From Glycomyces terrestris (GTDB lineage Bacteria > Actinomycetota > Actinomycetes > Mycobacteriales > Micromonosporaceae), in contig NZ_RSEB01000004.1 in NCBI RefSeq assembly GCF_003933745.1, positions 558,001-622,000 on the forward strand: 64,000 bases of DNA, read 5' to 3'. Under the pieces are notes generated by a model. That model was not told the DNA's origin, made no database searches, and saw only the letters and a program-made list of their open reading frames with translations. This document shows positions 26,236 to 34,203 of the stretch, piece by piece. Every line of letters starts with the position of its first letter. Within the stretch, counting starts at the first letter, position 1. The translations under genes and the position numbers were made by a program.

Positions 26236-26754
26236 TCAGCCGAACTCGGCGAACGGGGGCGCGTACGCGTACGTGCCGCGCAGTTCGGGGCGCCAGGCGG
26301 TGAGGATGCGGATCTGGAAGTACGCGCCCCATTCGGGGTGCTCGGGCGCGACGCCGTGGTCGGCGGCGGGCACGAACCCGAAGCGGGCGTAGTAGCCCGG
26401 GTCGCCCAGGAGGAGGATCGCAGGCTCGTCGCGGGCGTCGGCGGCGCCGATCGCGGCGTGCATGAGGGCCGAGCCGATGCCCGCGCCTTGGAAGGCGGGG
26501 TCGACGCCGATCGGGCCGAGCCCGAGCACCCGGGTCTCCCCGAGGGTCCCGTAGGTGGAGACGACGTGGCCGACCGGGCGGCCGTCGACCTCGGCGACCA
26601 GGGAGTGCTCGGGCGCCCAGGCGTCCGTGCCGCGCAGGGCGTCGACGAGGTCGGCCTCGCCGCCCGAGGAGTGCGGGGCGTCCTTGAAGGCGGCGGTCTG
26701 GAGGGCGTGGACGGCTTCGCGGTCTGCGGCGGTCTCGCGTCGGATGAGCGTCAT
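26236..26754 (-). CDS. GNAT-family N-acetyltransferase
   Basis: A 172-residue YhbS-like acetyltransferase. The acetyl-CoA loop is VDPAFQGAGIGSALMHAAIG (Q/RxxGxG/A) at about residues 84-103, and the YhbS-type end contains GDPGYYARFGFVPA. Substrate unknown. It is a minus-strand gene separated from the neighbouring operon end (26788) by 33 bases. Confidence 0.85.
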   Translation of the reverse strand: MTLIRRETAADREAVHALQTAAFKDAPHSSGGEADLVDALRGTDAWAPEHSLVAEVDGRPVGHVVSTYGTLGETRVLGLGPIGVDPAFQGAGIGSALMHAAIGAADARDEPAILLLGDPGYYARFGFVPAADHGVAPEHPEWGAYFQIRILTAWRPELRGTYAYAPPFAEFG

Positions 26755-26787
26755 CGCCCGAGTATCGCGGGCGCTCCGGCTCCGGCG

Positions 26788-27573
26788 CTACCGGATTCCG
26801 AGGATGGCGCGGGCGCGGCCGAGCATCGCGGGGTCGACCATCTCCCCGCTCGGGAGGGTCGCCACGCCGCCGTGTTCGAGGGCGGCGAGGACGGCCTCGG
26901 CCCACGCGGTCTCCTCCGGGGTCGGCGCGAAGACCTCGCGGATCACGGGGATCTGCTTGGGGTGCACGGCGGTGCGGCCGCGCAGGCCGAGGGCCCGGCC
27001 GCGCTCGGTGTCGGCGCGCAGGCCGTCGAGGTCCTGGATGCGCGGGTAGGCGGAGAGCATCGGGGCGGGCAGGTCGGCGGCGCGGGCGGCGACGAGCAGG
27101 CGGATGCGGGCGTGGTCGAGGACGGCGTCGGCCGTCGAGCCGAGGTCGCCGGCGAGGTCGGCCTCGCCGAGCGCGAGCGCGGCGACGGCCGGGTGGGCGG
27201 CGATCGCGGCGGCGTGCTCGAGGCCGCGCGCGGACTCGATGAGCGCGGTCAGCGGCAGGCCGGGCGCGAGCGAGGCGACGGCGCCGAGGTCCTCGGGGGC
27301 CTCCACTTTGGGGATGCGGAGGCCGACCCGGGCGCCGGTGGCGCGCACGGCCCGGATCTCGTGGTCGGCGCCCGGGTTGACGCGGACCTGGACCGCGGGG
27401 CCGCCGGTGCGGCCGCGGAGCCAGGCGGTGACGTGGTCGAGCGCGGCGGCCTTCGCGTCGCCGGCGACGGCGTCCTCCAGGTCGAGGATGACGACGTCGG
27501 CGCCGGAGGCGGCGGCCTTGTCGAAGCGGTCCGGGCGGTCGCCCGGGACGTAGAGGGCGCTGACCGGGTTCAT
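26788..27573 (-). CDS. CitE-like HpcH/HpaI aldolase (acyl-CoA lyase)
   Basis: A 261-residue TIM-barrel lyase of the citrate lyase beta/malyl-CoA lyase group. Signatures: ALYVPGDRPDRFDKAA, DVVILDLEDAVAGDAKAAA (Mg/oxaloacetate-binding), VQVRVNP, ALIESARGLEHA (metal Glu), and ALGLRGRTAVHPKQIPVI at the C-terminus. These enzymes split or form C-C bonds in citramalyl-, malyl- or HMG-CoA-like thioesters. Its ATG overlaps the stop of the CoA-transferase gene (ATGA), so the pair probably activates and then cleaves an organic acid. It is the last gene of the ten-gene LacI operon. Confidence 0.87.
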   Translation of the reverse strand: MNPVSALYVPGDRPDRFDKAAASGADVVILDLEDAVAGDAKAAALDHVTAWLRGRTGGPAVQVRVNPGADHEIRAVRATGARVGLRIPKVEAPEDLGAVASLAPGLPLTALIESARGLEHAAAIAAHPAVAALALGEADLAGDLGSTADAVLDHARIRLLVAARAADLPAPMLSAYPRIQDLDGLRADTERGRALGLRGRTAVHPKQIPVIREVFAPTPEETAWAEAVLAALEHGGVATLPSGEMVDPAMLGRARAILGIR

Positions 27574-28757
27574 ACGATCCCCTGCTCCCGCAGTCGTTCC
27601 AGCTGCTCGCGGGTGACGCCGACCTCGGCGAGCACCTCGTCGGTGTCCTGGCCGTGGCGGCGGCCGGGCCAGCGGATCGCGCCGGGCGTCGCCGAGAGCC
27701 GGAAGAGGACGTTCTGCATCCGGACCGGGCCGAGCTCCTCGTCCTCGACGGTCTGGACGGTGCCGAGCGCCCGGTACTGCGGGTCGGCGAGGACGCCGCG
27801 CACGTCGTAGACGGGGGCGACGGCGGCCTGGGCGTCCTCGAACGCGGCCACGACCTCGGCGGTGGGGCGGGCGCCGATCCAGGCGGCGACGGCGTCGTCG
27901 AGCTCGTCGGCGTGCTCGGCGCGGGTGTGCCCGGTCGCGAACCAGGGCTCGTCGACGAGGTCGCCGCGTCCGACCAGGCGCATGACGCGCTCGGCGATCG
28001 ACTGGGAGCTGGTGGAGACGGCGACCCACTCGCCGTCGGCGGTGCGGTAGACGTTCCGCGGCGCGTTGTTCACCGAGCGGTTCCCGCTGCGCGGCTGGAG
28101 GACCCCGAGCTGGTCGTAGGCGGTGATCTGGCCGCCGAGGAGCATGAGGATCGGCTCGATGATGGCGAGGTCGACGACCTGGCCGGCCCCGTCGCGGTCG
28201 GCGGAGCGGAGCGCGACCATGACCGCGTACGCGGTGGCGAGCGCGGCGATGCCGTCGGCGAGGCCGAACGGCGGCAGCGTGGGCGGCCCGTCGGGCTGGC
28301 CGGTGAGGGCCGCGAAGCCGCTCATGGCCTCGGCGAGGCTGCCGAAGCCGGGCCGGCGGGCGTAGGGGCCGGTCTGGCCGAAGGCGGTGACGCGGGCGAC
28401 GACGAGGCGCGGGTTGGCCTCGTGGAGGCGCTCGGGGCCCAGGCCCCAGCGCTCGAGGGTGCCGGGCCGGAAGTTCTCGATGAGGACGTCGGCGCCGGCG
28501 GCGAGGCGCAGCAACAGGTCGGCGCCTTCGGGGGTGCCGAGGTCGACGGTGACGGTGCGCTTGTTGCGGCCCAGGGTCTTCCACCACAGGTTGACGCCGT
28601 CCTTCGAGGGGCCGTGGCCGCGGGCGGCGTCCGGCTTCGTCGGATGCTCCACTTTGATCACGTCGGCGCCGAAGTCGCCGAGGAAGGTGGCGGCGATCGG
28701 CCCGGCGAACAGGGTCGAGACGTCGAGGACGCGCAGGCCCTCCAGCGGTGCGGTCAT
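27570..28757 (-). CDS. Class III CoA-transferase (CaiB/BaiF family)
   Basis: A 395-residue family III CoA-transferase. N-terminal LRVLDVSTLFAGPIAATFLG, then DFGADVIKVEHP, NLWWKTLGRNKRTVTVDL, the conserved ADVLIENFRPGTLERWGLG, and QTGPYARRPGFG; the catalytic Asp lies in the VDLAIIEP region. It moves CoA between acids without a covalent CoA-Glu thioester. Four-base overlaps join it to the barrel/FGE-like gene upstream and the CitE-like lyase downstream. The acid it activates is unknown. Confidence 0.9.
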   Translation of the reverse strand: MTAPLEGLRVLDVSTLFAGPIAATFLGDFGADVIKVEHPTKPDAARGHGPSKDGVNLWWKTLGRNKRTVTVDLGTPEGADLLLRLAAGADVLIENFRPGTLERWGLGPERLHEANPRLVVARVTAFGQTGPYARRPGFGSLAEAMSGFAALTGQPDGPPTLPPFGLADGIAALATAYAVMVALRSADRDGAGQVVDLAIIEPILMLLGGQITAYDQLGVLQPRSGNRSVNNAPRNVYRTADGEWVAVSTSSQSIAERVMRLVGRGDLVDEPWFATGHTRAEHADELDDAVAAWIGARPTAEVVAAFEDAQAAVAPVYDVRGVLADPQYRALGTVQTVEDEELGPVRMQNVLFRLSATPGAIRWPGRRHGQDTDEVLAEVGVTREQLERLREQGIV

Positions 28758-30748
28758 GCGGTTGCCTCCGGCAGGTCCCAGGCGATGCGGAATCCGATGC
28801 TGCTCGACCGCTCCAGGCCCAGGCCCGGGAGGAGGAGCTTCAGGCTGAACTCGGGGTCGCGCGGGCCCCCGTCGGCGTACCAGTCGGAGCCTTCGGAGCG
28901 GTGCGCGCTGCCGCCCTTGAGCATCGTGAAGCGGGTGACGCCGTCGGAGTGCTCGCTCTCGGTCCAGTTCCACACGGCCGGTCGGCGGCGGGTGAAGCCG
29001 GGGAGGCCGGCGGCGAGCTGCCATTCGAACTCGTCGGGCAGGCGGGCGCCGGCCCAGGCGGCGTAGGCGCGGGCGTCGTCGAGGGAGACGCCGGTGACCG
29101 GGGCCATGGGGTCGGCGCCCTCGGTGCCGCACAGGAACCGGTTCGGGACCTGCGGCGCGTAGCCGGTGCGGTCGAGGAACTGCCGGTACTGGCGGACGGT
29201 GACCTCGGTGGCGGCCACGGCGACCGGGCCGGCCGCGATCTCGAGGCGCTCCTCGCGCGGGTCGTGGAGGCGCGGCGGGAGCGGCTTCCACTCCTCGACG
29301 TAGGGCGCGCCCTGGTAGAAGCCGGTCTCGCGGCGGCGGTAGGCGACGGTGACGTCGCGGCGGCCGGCCTCGACGCGGACGGCGGTGTTCGGGGGGCTGG
29401 TGATCGCCGAGCGCGGGGGCCGCACGCGGACGGCTTCGCGGGCGGGGAAGGCCGCGTCCGAGGAGCCGGGGTCGGCGGCGGCCTCGCGCAGGAGACCGTC
29501 GAGCCAGGCGGGGGGCGCGGCGCCGGGCGCGAGTTCGAGGACGCCGGCGACGCCGCGGGCGGGGACCTTGACGGCGCCGGCGACCTCGGTCCCGGCGGTG
29601 ACGTCGAAGCGGCGGCCCGCGGCGGGGGCCGCGAGGGGGTCGCCGACCCAGTCGAGGTCCCGCCGGTTGATGATCGTCCACAGTGTCAGATCGCCGCGGG
29701 TCCAGCGGGAGGCGTACACGCCGGCGGCGACGGCCTCGGGGGTGGCGCCTTCGAGCGGCGCCCACTCCCCGTCGAGGAGGACGTCGGCGGCGGCGCGCTG
29801 GACGCGGAGCATCCGGCGCAGCGTGGCCTCGTCGCGGCGGTTCCAGCCGACCCACACGCCGAACACGGCGTCCCACACCAGGACGCCGGTGCCGTTCATC
29901 CACGCGGTCTGGAGCTCGCCGGAGTGGTCGCGGTTCCAGCGGCGGATCGAGTGCATCATGTGGCGGCGCTCGTACCAGTGCGCGCGCTGCACGCCGGGCG
30001 CCTCGGAGTCGGCGAACCACTGGGCCCAGGACAGGAGGTGGTCCTCGATGCGCGGGTTGGCGACCCGGGACTCGCCTTCGAGGACGTACCCGGCGAGGGC
30101 GCGGGTGAGCGCGGCGTCGCCCTCCTTGAGGGTGTCGAGGAAGACGCCGTCGGCGCCGGTCTCGCGCATGAGGTCGGCGAGCTCGGCGGCGTCCTCGCGG
30201 CCGGTGCGGCGGGTCCCGGTGTCCCACGGGTTGTAGTCGACGAAGACGCGCAGGCCGCGGTCGTGGAACTCCCGCACGAGGCCGGCGAGGCCGGGCACGT
30301 CGCGGTAGTAGTCGAACTGGTTGCGGTCGTCGATGCCGATGACGGGGTAGGCGTGCCAGAGGACGAGGCCGTCGAGGCCGCCCTGGGAGGCGATCGCGTC
30401 GAGGAACCGGTCGACGGTGAAGGTCTGGGAGGCGTGGTCGAACAGGCGCTCGTCCCACAGCCACACCTGGGCGACGGCGAAGGCGCGGGAGGCCCAGCGG
30501 GTCGCGGGGTCCTCGTACGCCTCGCCGCTGTAGGCGAGGCGGGCGCGGGCCTCGTCGCGCCAGGCGGCGAGGTCCTCGCGCCAGGCGGGCCAGTCCGCAG
30601 GGTCGTCGGGCGCGGCGAAGATCTTCGCCACGTCCCCGGCCTCGGGGTCGATCTTCCCGCCCGGGGGCAGGACGGTGGGTCGGTCGATGGGCCGGGGCGC
30701 GAGCGGGTCGAACGCGTCGGCGGCGGCCGCGGGGTCAGCGTGCGTCAC
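28754..30748 (-). CDS. Barrel glycosidase-like domain fused to FGE-sulfatase-type domain
   Basis: A 664-residue cytoplasmic-looking protein. Residues ~90-420 read as a TIM-barrel glycoside-hydrolase-like domain: GGLDGLVLWHAYPVIGIDDRNQ, FVDYNPWDTGT and ETGADGVFLDTLKEG (acidic residues at strand ends), then a WTIINRRD beta region. Residues ~505-660 match the formylglycine-generating-enzyme/sulfatase-modifying-factor fold: AATEVTVRQYRQFLDRTGY, GVSLDDARAYAAWAGARLPD with EFEWQLA, and a terminal SIGFRIAW. Many FGE-fold proteins are not FGEs, and I do not see the paired active-site Cys. GTG 30748 overlaps the ribokinase stop by 14 bases. No signal peptide is seen, so an imported sugar conjugate is the likely substrate. 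Confidence 0.7.
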   Translation of the reverse strand: MTHADPAAAADAFDPLAPRPIDRPTVLPPGGKIDPEAGDVAKIFAAPDDPADWPAWREDLAAWRDEARARLAYSGEAYEDPATRWASRAFAVAQVWLWDERLFDHASQTFTVDRFLDAIASQGGLDGLVLWHAYPVIGIDDRNQFDYYRDVPGLAGLVREFHDRGLRVFVDYNPWDTGTRRTGREDAAELADLMRETGADGVFLDTLKEGDAALTRALAGYVLEGESRVANPRIEDHLLSWAQWFADSEAPGVQRAHWYERRHMMHSIRRWNRDHSGELQTAWMNGTGVLVWDAVFGVWVGWNRRDEATLRRMLRVQRAAADVLLDGEWAPLEGATPEAVAAGVYASRWTRGDLTLWTIINRRDLDWVGDPLAAPAAGRRFDVTAGTEVAGAVKVPARGVAGVLELAPGAAPPAWLDGLLREAAADPGSSDAAFPAREAVRVRPPRSAITSPPNTAVRVEAGRRDVTVAYRRRETGFYQGAPYVEEWKPLPPRLHDPREERLEIAAGPVAVAATEVTVRQYRQFLDRTGYAPQVPNRFLCGTEGADPMAPVTGVSLDDARAYAAWAGARLPDEFEWQLAAGLPGFTRRRPAVWNWTESEHSDGVTRFTMLKGGSAHRSEGSDWYADGGPRDPEFSLKLLLPGLGLERSSSIGFRIAWDLPEATA

Positions 30749-31625
30749 GGAACTCGCGCACCTCCTCCAGGGTCGGGATGGACGGGACGGCGCCTTTGCG
30801 CTGCACGCTGATCGCGGCGGCGGCGGTGGCGAAGCCGGTGGCGGCGACGAGCGCCTCGACGCCGTCGCCGGACAGCGCGGCGGCGAAGGCGCCCACGAAG
30901 GTGTCGCCGGCGCCGGTGGTGTCGACGGCGTCGACGGTGTAGCTGAGGACGGGGACGGGGTCCTCGCCGGGGGAGCCGACGAGCGCGCCGCCGGCGCCGA
31001 GCGTGATGACGACGGCGCAGCCGTGCGCGGTGAGGGCGGTCATCGGGTCGGCGCCGGGCCCGGCGAGGGCGGCGGCCTCGTGCTCGTTGACGATGAGCAC
31101 GTCGGCGCCGCGCAGGACGGGGGGCGGGACGGGGGCGGCGGGGGCGGCGTTGAGGACCACGCGGGTCCCGGCGGCCCGGGCGACGCGGACGGCTTCGGCG
31201 ACGGTGTCGAGCGGGGTCTCGAGCTGGAGGACGAGGACGTCGGCCGCGGCGACGGCTTCGCGTTCGGCGGCGCTGAGGTCGGTGAGGCGGGCGTTCGCGC
31301 CGGAGTCGACGACGATCGAGTTCTCGCCGCGCCGGTCGACCAGGATCGCGGCGGTGCCGGTGGAGGCGTCGACGCGCCGGTCGAGGAGGGTGATCCCGGC
31401 GGCGCGGGCCTCGGCGGCGAGGCGGTCGCCGGCGTCGTCGCGGCCGAGGGCGGCGATGAAGCGGGTGTCGGCGCCGGCGCGGACGGCGGCGACGGCCTGG
31501 TTGTTGCCTTTGCCGCCCGCGTAGGAGGCGGAGCCGGCGGCCAGGACGGTCTCGCCTGGCGCGGGGAGGCGCTCGACTTCGTAGACGAGGTCGAGGTTGG
31601 CGGAGCCGATCACGAGGACGCGCAT
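30735..31625 (-). CDS. Ribokinase (PfkB family)
   Basis: A 296-residue PfkB sugar kinase. PfkB motif 1 is YAGGKGNNQAVAAVRAG (about residues 36-52) and motif 2 is DTTGAGDTFVGAFAAALSG (about 234-252) with the catalytic Asp in GAGD. N-terminal VIGSANLDLVYEVERLPAPG is ribokinase-like. ATG 31625 has GGAGG upstream and lies 16 bases inside the end of the upstream ADP-ribosylglycohydrolase gene. It would convert ribose (or a similar pentose) to the 5-phosphate. Two glycohydrolases upstream could supply free ribose. Confidence 0.9.
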   Translation of the reverse strand: MRVLVIGSANLDLVYEVERLPAPGETVLAAGSASYAGGKGNNQAVAAVRAGADTRFIAALGRDDAGDRLAAEARAAGITLLDRRVDASTGTAAILVDRRGENSIVVDSGANARLTDLSAAEREAVAAADVLVLQLETPLDTVAEAVRVARAAGTRVVLNAAPAAPVPPPVLRGADVLIVNEHEAAALAGPGADPMTALTAHGCAVVITLGAGGALVGSPGEDPVPVLSYTVDAVDTTGAGDTFVGAFAAALSGDGVEALVAATGFATAAAAISVQRKGAVPSIPTLEEVREFRDAR

Positions 31626-32968
31626 CGGGAGACCTCCAGGGTGCGGGTCGCGAGCTGTGAGAACCGGGCGCCGGCGAAGCCGGGCACGGAGGTGGCGTAG
31701 CGGTCGTCCAGGGGCGCGGTCCACTGGTCGGGCAGCGCGCGTGCGCCGGTGATCGCGCCGGTGAGGGCGCCCGCGGTGGCGCCGACGGAGTCGGTGTCCC
31801 AGCCGCCGGAGACGGCGAGGGTGACGGTGCGGTGGAAGTCGCCGCCGCCGCGGGCGAGCGCGAACGCGAGGAGGGCGGCGTTGGGAAGGACGTGGACCCA
31901 GTGGAGGTGCCCGTACTCGGCGTGGAGGGCGTCGATCGCGGCCTCGTCGTCGAGGTCGCCGTCGGCGAGCGCGATGCCGCGCGCGAGGGCGGCGGCGTAG
32001 CGGCTGCGCGGCGGGACGACGGAGCGGCCGGCGGCGAGGACGAGGTCGACGGGCGCGCCGGCGACGGCGGCGGCGCTCGCGGCGGCGGCGAACATGGCGC
32101 CGTAGATCCCGTTGCGGCCGTGGGAGAGTCGCGCGTCGGTCCAGGCGAGGAGGGCGGCCTCGACGGGCAGGCCCGGGCGGGTCCAGCCGTACAGGTCGGT
32201 GCGGATCTGGGCGCCGATCCAGTCGCGGAAGGGGTTGCGGACGGCGCCGGCCCGCTCGGGTTCGACGCCGTCGAGGAGGTTGCGGTAGGCGATGCGCTCG
32301 GCGGTGAAGACGCGGCCCCCGGGGAGGAGGTCGAGCCAGGCCTGGGCGACGTGGTCGGTGGTGAAGCCCTCGCCGTGCCGTTCGAGGAGGGTGAGGGCGA
32401 TGAGCGGGAAGTTGAGGTCGTCGTCCTCGGGCATGCCGTCGATGTGCTCGGCCAGGCTGGTGGGGCGCGAGCGGCGGTTCCACGGGTACCGGGCGGCGAC
32501 GGCGGGGTCGAGGCCGCGCTCGGTGAAGTAGCCGCGGAGGGGCCAGTTGCCGGTGGACCGGGCGATGGCGCGGATGCCGTCGAGCGGGAGCTTCTCGACG
32601 GGTTTGCCGAGGAGGCAGCCGGCGGCGCGGCCGAGCCAGGCGCCGAGGACGCGGTCGTGGAGGTCGCCGGGGTCGGGGAGCTCGGGCGGGCGCGCGAGCG
32701 CGAGGACGGGCCCGGGGTCGTCGGGTTCGGCCTCGGCGAGCCCAGGCGGGTCGGGGAGGCGGTCGAGGTCGTCGAGGAGTTCGCGGGCCAAGGCGCGCAG
32801 GGCTTCCGGGGCGGGCTCGGGGGTCGCGCCGGAGGCGGGCGGGTCCGCGGGGCCGCCGGCGGCGGTCCAGCGGTCGCGGATCGCGGCGGCGTCGCGGCCG
32901 TCGAGCCGGGCGGCTTCGAGGGCGTGCGGGACGAGGTCCTCGGGCTGGGTCCAGGAGAGGCGGATCAT
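31610..32968 (-). CDS. ADP-ribosylglycohydrolase family protein (long form)
   Basis: A 452-residue ARH-fold protein with an extra N-terminal ~105 residues rich in Pro/Asp. The ARH core begins DLHDRVLGAWLGRAAGCLLG and has Mg-binding acidic motifs MPEDDDLNFPLIALTLLE (about residue 178-195) and GGWDTDSVGATAGAL near the C-terminus. ARH enzymes cleave N- or O-glycosidic bonds to ADP-ribose; many bacterial members have unknown glycoside substrates. ATG 32968 forms an ATGA overlap with the second ARH gene. The tandem with another ARH and a ribokinase suggests a ribosylated nutrient. Confidence 0.85.
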   Translation of the reverse strand: MIRLSWTQPEDLVPHALEAARLDGRDAAAIRDRWTAAGGPADPPASGATPEPAPEALRALARELLDDLDRLPDPPGLAEAEPDDPGPVLALARPPELPDPGDLHDRVLGAWLGRAAGCLLGKPVEKLPLDGIRAIARSTGNWPLRGYFTERGLDPAVAARYPWNRRSRPTSLAEHIDGMPEDDDLNFPLIALTLLERHGEGFTTDHVAQAWLDLLPGGRVFTAERIAYRNLLDGVEPERAGAVRNPFRDWIGAQIRTDLYGWTRPGLPVEAALLAWTDARLSHGRNGIYGAMFAAAASAAAVAGAPVDLVLAAGRSVVPPRSRYAAALARGIALADGDLDDEAAIDALHAEYGHLHWVHVLPNAALLAFALARGGGDFHRTVTLAVSGGWDTDSVGATAGALTGAITGARALPDQWTAPLDDRYATSVPGFAGARFSQLATRTLEVSRCASS

Positions 32969-34134
32969 GCGGCGGCCCCGGCGTAGGCGGCGCGGGCGGC
33001 GGCGACGCCGGCGGCGCGGGCGGCGTCGGCGGCCCACACGTCGCGGGCGACGGCGGCGATGACGGGCCCGGTGGCGGTGACGTCGATGCGGCTGGCGTCG
33101 GAGACGTCCGCGACCCAGTCGGCGGGGACGGCGGCGAGGCCGCCGAGGGCTCCGGCGAGGGAGCCGGCCATGACGGCGATGGAGTCGGAGTCGCGGCCGT
33201 AGTTGACGGACCCGAGGACGGCGTCGCGGTAGTCGCCGCGGGCGGCGACGAGCATGCCGAGGGCGATGGGCAGCTCCTCGATGGCCTTGGTGCGGCTGGG
33301 GATGCGGGCGTCCATCGCGGGGGCGCGGTAGTCGGGGCCGACGGTGTCGTACGGTTCGACGGCGCGGCGCAGGTCGGCGAGGCCGGTGCGCCAGTCGGTG
33401 ACGCCTCGGGCGGCGTCGGTGACGGCCGCGATGGCGTCGCGGGTGCCGTCCTTGGCGAGGCGGAGCGCGGTGGCGACGACGGAGGCGACGTCGGCGCCGG
33501 GGCGCATGGCCTCGGCGACGGCGGCGGCGTAGACGCCGGCGGCCTCGCGGCCGTAGGAGGACTGGTGGGCGCCGGCGACGTCGACGGCCTCGGCGTAGGC
33601 GGCGTCGGGGGCCCCGGCGTTGACGATGCCGATCGGGGCGGCGTACATGGTCGCGCCGCAGTTGACGATGTTGCCGACCCCGGCCTCGCGGGGGTCGACG
33701 TGCCCGTAGTGGAGGCGGGCGACGAGCCACTTCTCGGCGAGGAAGATCCGGTGCAGCAGCAGCGCCTCGGACTCGAACTCGGGGATCCACCGCTTCTCCC
33801 CCATGAGGAGTGGCACCAGGTGGGCGGCGACGTCGTGGGCGGTGAGGTGGTCGCGGACGGTGCCGTAGACGTCGACGAGCGCGGCCGTCATGAGGGTGTC
33901 GTCGGTGATGTGCCCGTCCCCCTTGTGGTACGGGGCGATGGGGCGGGCGTTGCGCCAGTCCTCGTTGAAAGGCGGCACGATCCCCTCGATGAATCCGCCG
34001 TAGCGCCGCTGGATCGCCTCGGGGGTGTTCCCTTCGGCGGCGCCGCCGAGCGCGTCGCCCACCGCGGCGCCCGCGAGCGCGCCGGTCGCCTTGTCCGCCA
34101 GCAGGTCCGTCGCGGCGGTGTGCGGCAGGTCCAT
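32965..34134 (-). CDS. ADP-ribosylglycohydrolase family protein (core form)
   Basis: A 389-residue ARH-family hydrolase. It begins ATGALAGAAVGDALGGAAEG and contains HITDDTLMTAALVDVYG (DDT Mg motif, about residues 73-89) and VNYGRDSDSIAVMAGSLAGA (second Mg motif, about 310-330). The length and motifs fit DraG/ARH3-like enzymes acting on free ADP-ribose derivatives or other N-ribosides. It follows the solute-binding protein gene after 69 bases that hold a strong hairpin (34160-34186), so it starts the catabolic half of the operon. Confidence 0.88.
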   Translation of the reverse strand: MDLPHTAATDLLADKATGALAGAAVGDALGGAAEGNTPEAIQRRYGGFIEGIVPPFNEDWRNARPIAPYHKGDGHITDDTLMTAALVDVYGTVRDHLTAHDVAAHLVPLLMGEKRWIPEFESEALLLHRIFLAEKWLVARLHYGHVDPREAGVGNIVNCGATMYAAPIGIVNAGAPDAAYAEAVDVAGAHQSSYGREAAGVYAAAVAEAMRPGADVASVVATALRLAKDGTRDAIAAVTDAARGVTDWRTGLADLRRAVEPYDTVGPDYRAPAMDARIPSRTKAIEELPIALGMLVAARGDYRDAVLGSVNYGRDSDSIAVMAGSLAGALGGLAAVPADWVADVSDASRIDVTATGPVIAAVARDVWAADAARAAGVAAARAAYAGAAA

Positions 34135-34159
34135 CGTGTCTCCTCTGTGTCGGTTCGGT

Positions 34160-34186
34160 GCCCGCCGGGGCTCGGCCCCGGCGGGC
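34160..34186 (-). terminator. Intercistronic hairpin between transporter and catabolic genes
   Basis: A perfect 12-bp stem (GCCCGCCGGGGC arm) with a 3-base TCG loop lies between the solute-binding-protein stop (34204) and the ARH start (34134). It has no U-tract. It may partly terminate transcription or protect the 3' end of the binding-protein mRNA, giving transporter expression in excess of the enzymes. Confidence 0.6.
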
Positions 34187-34203
34187 GGGGTGTGCGGCGG
34201 GGG

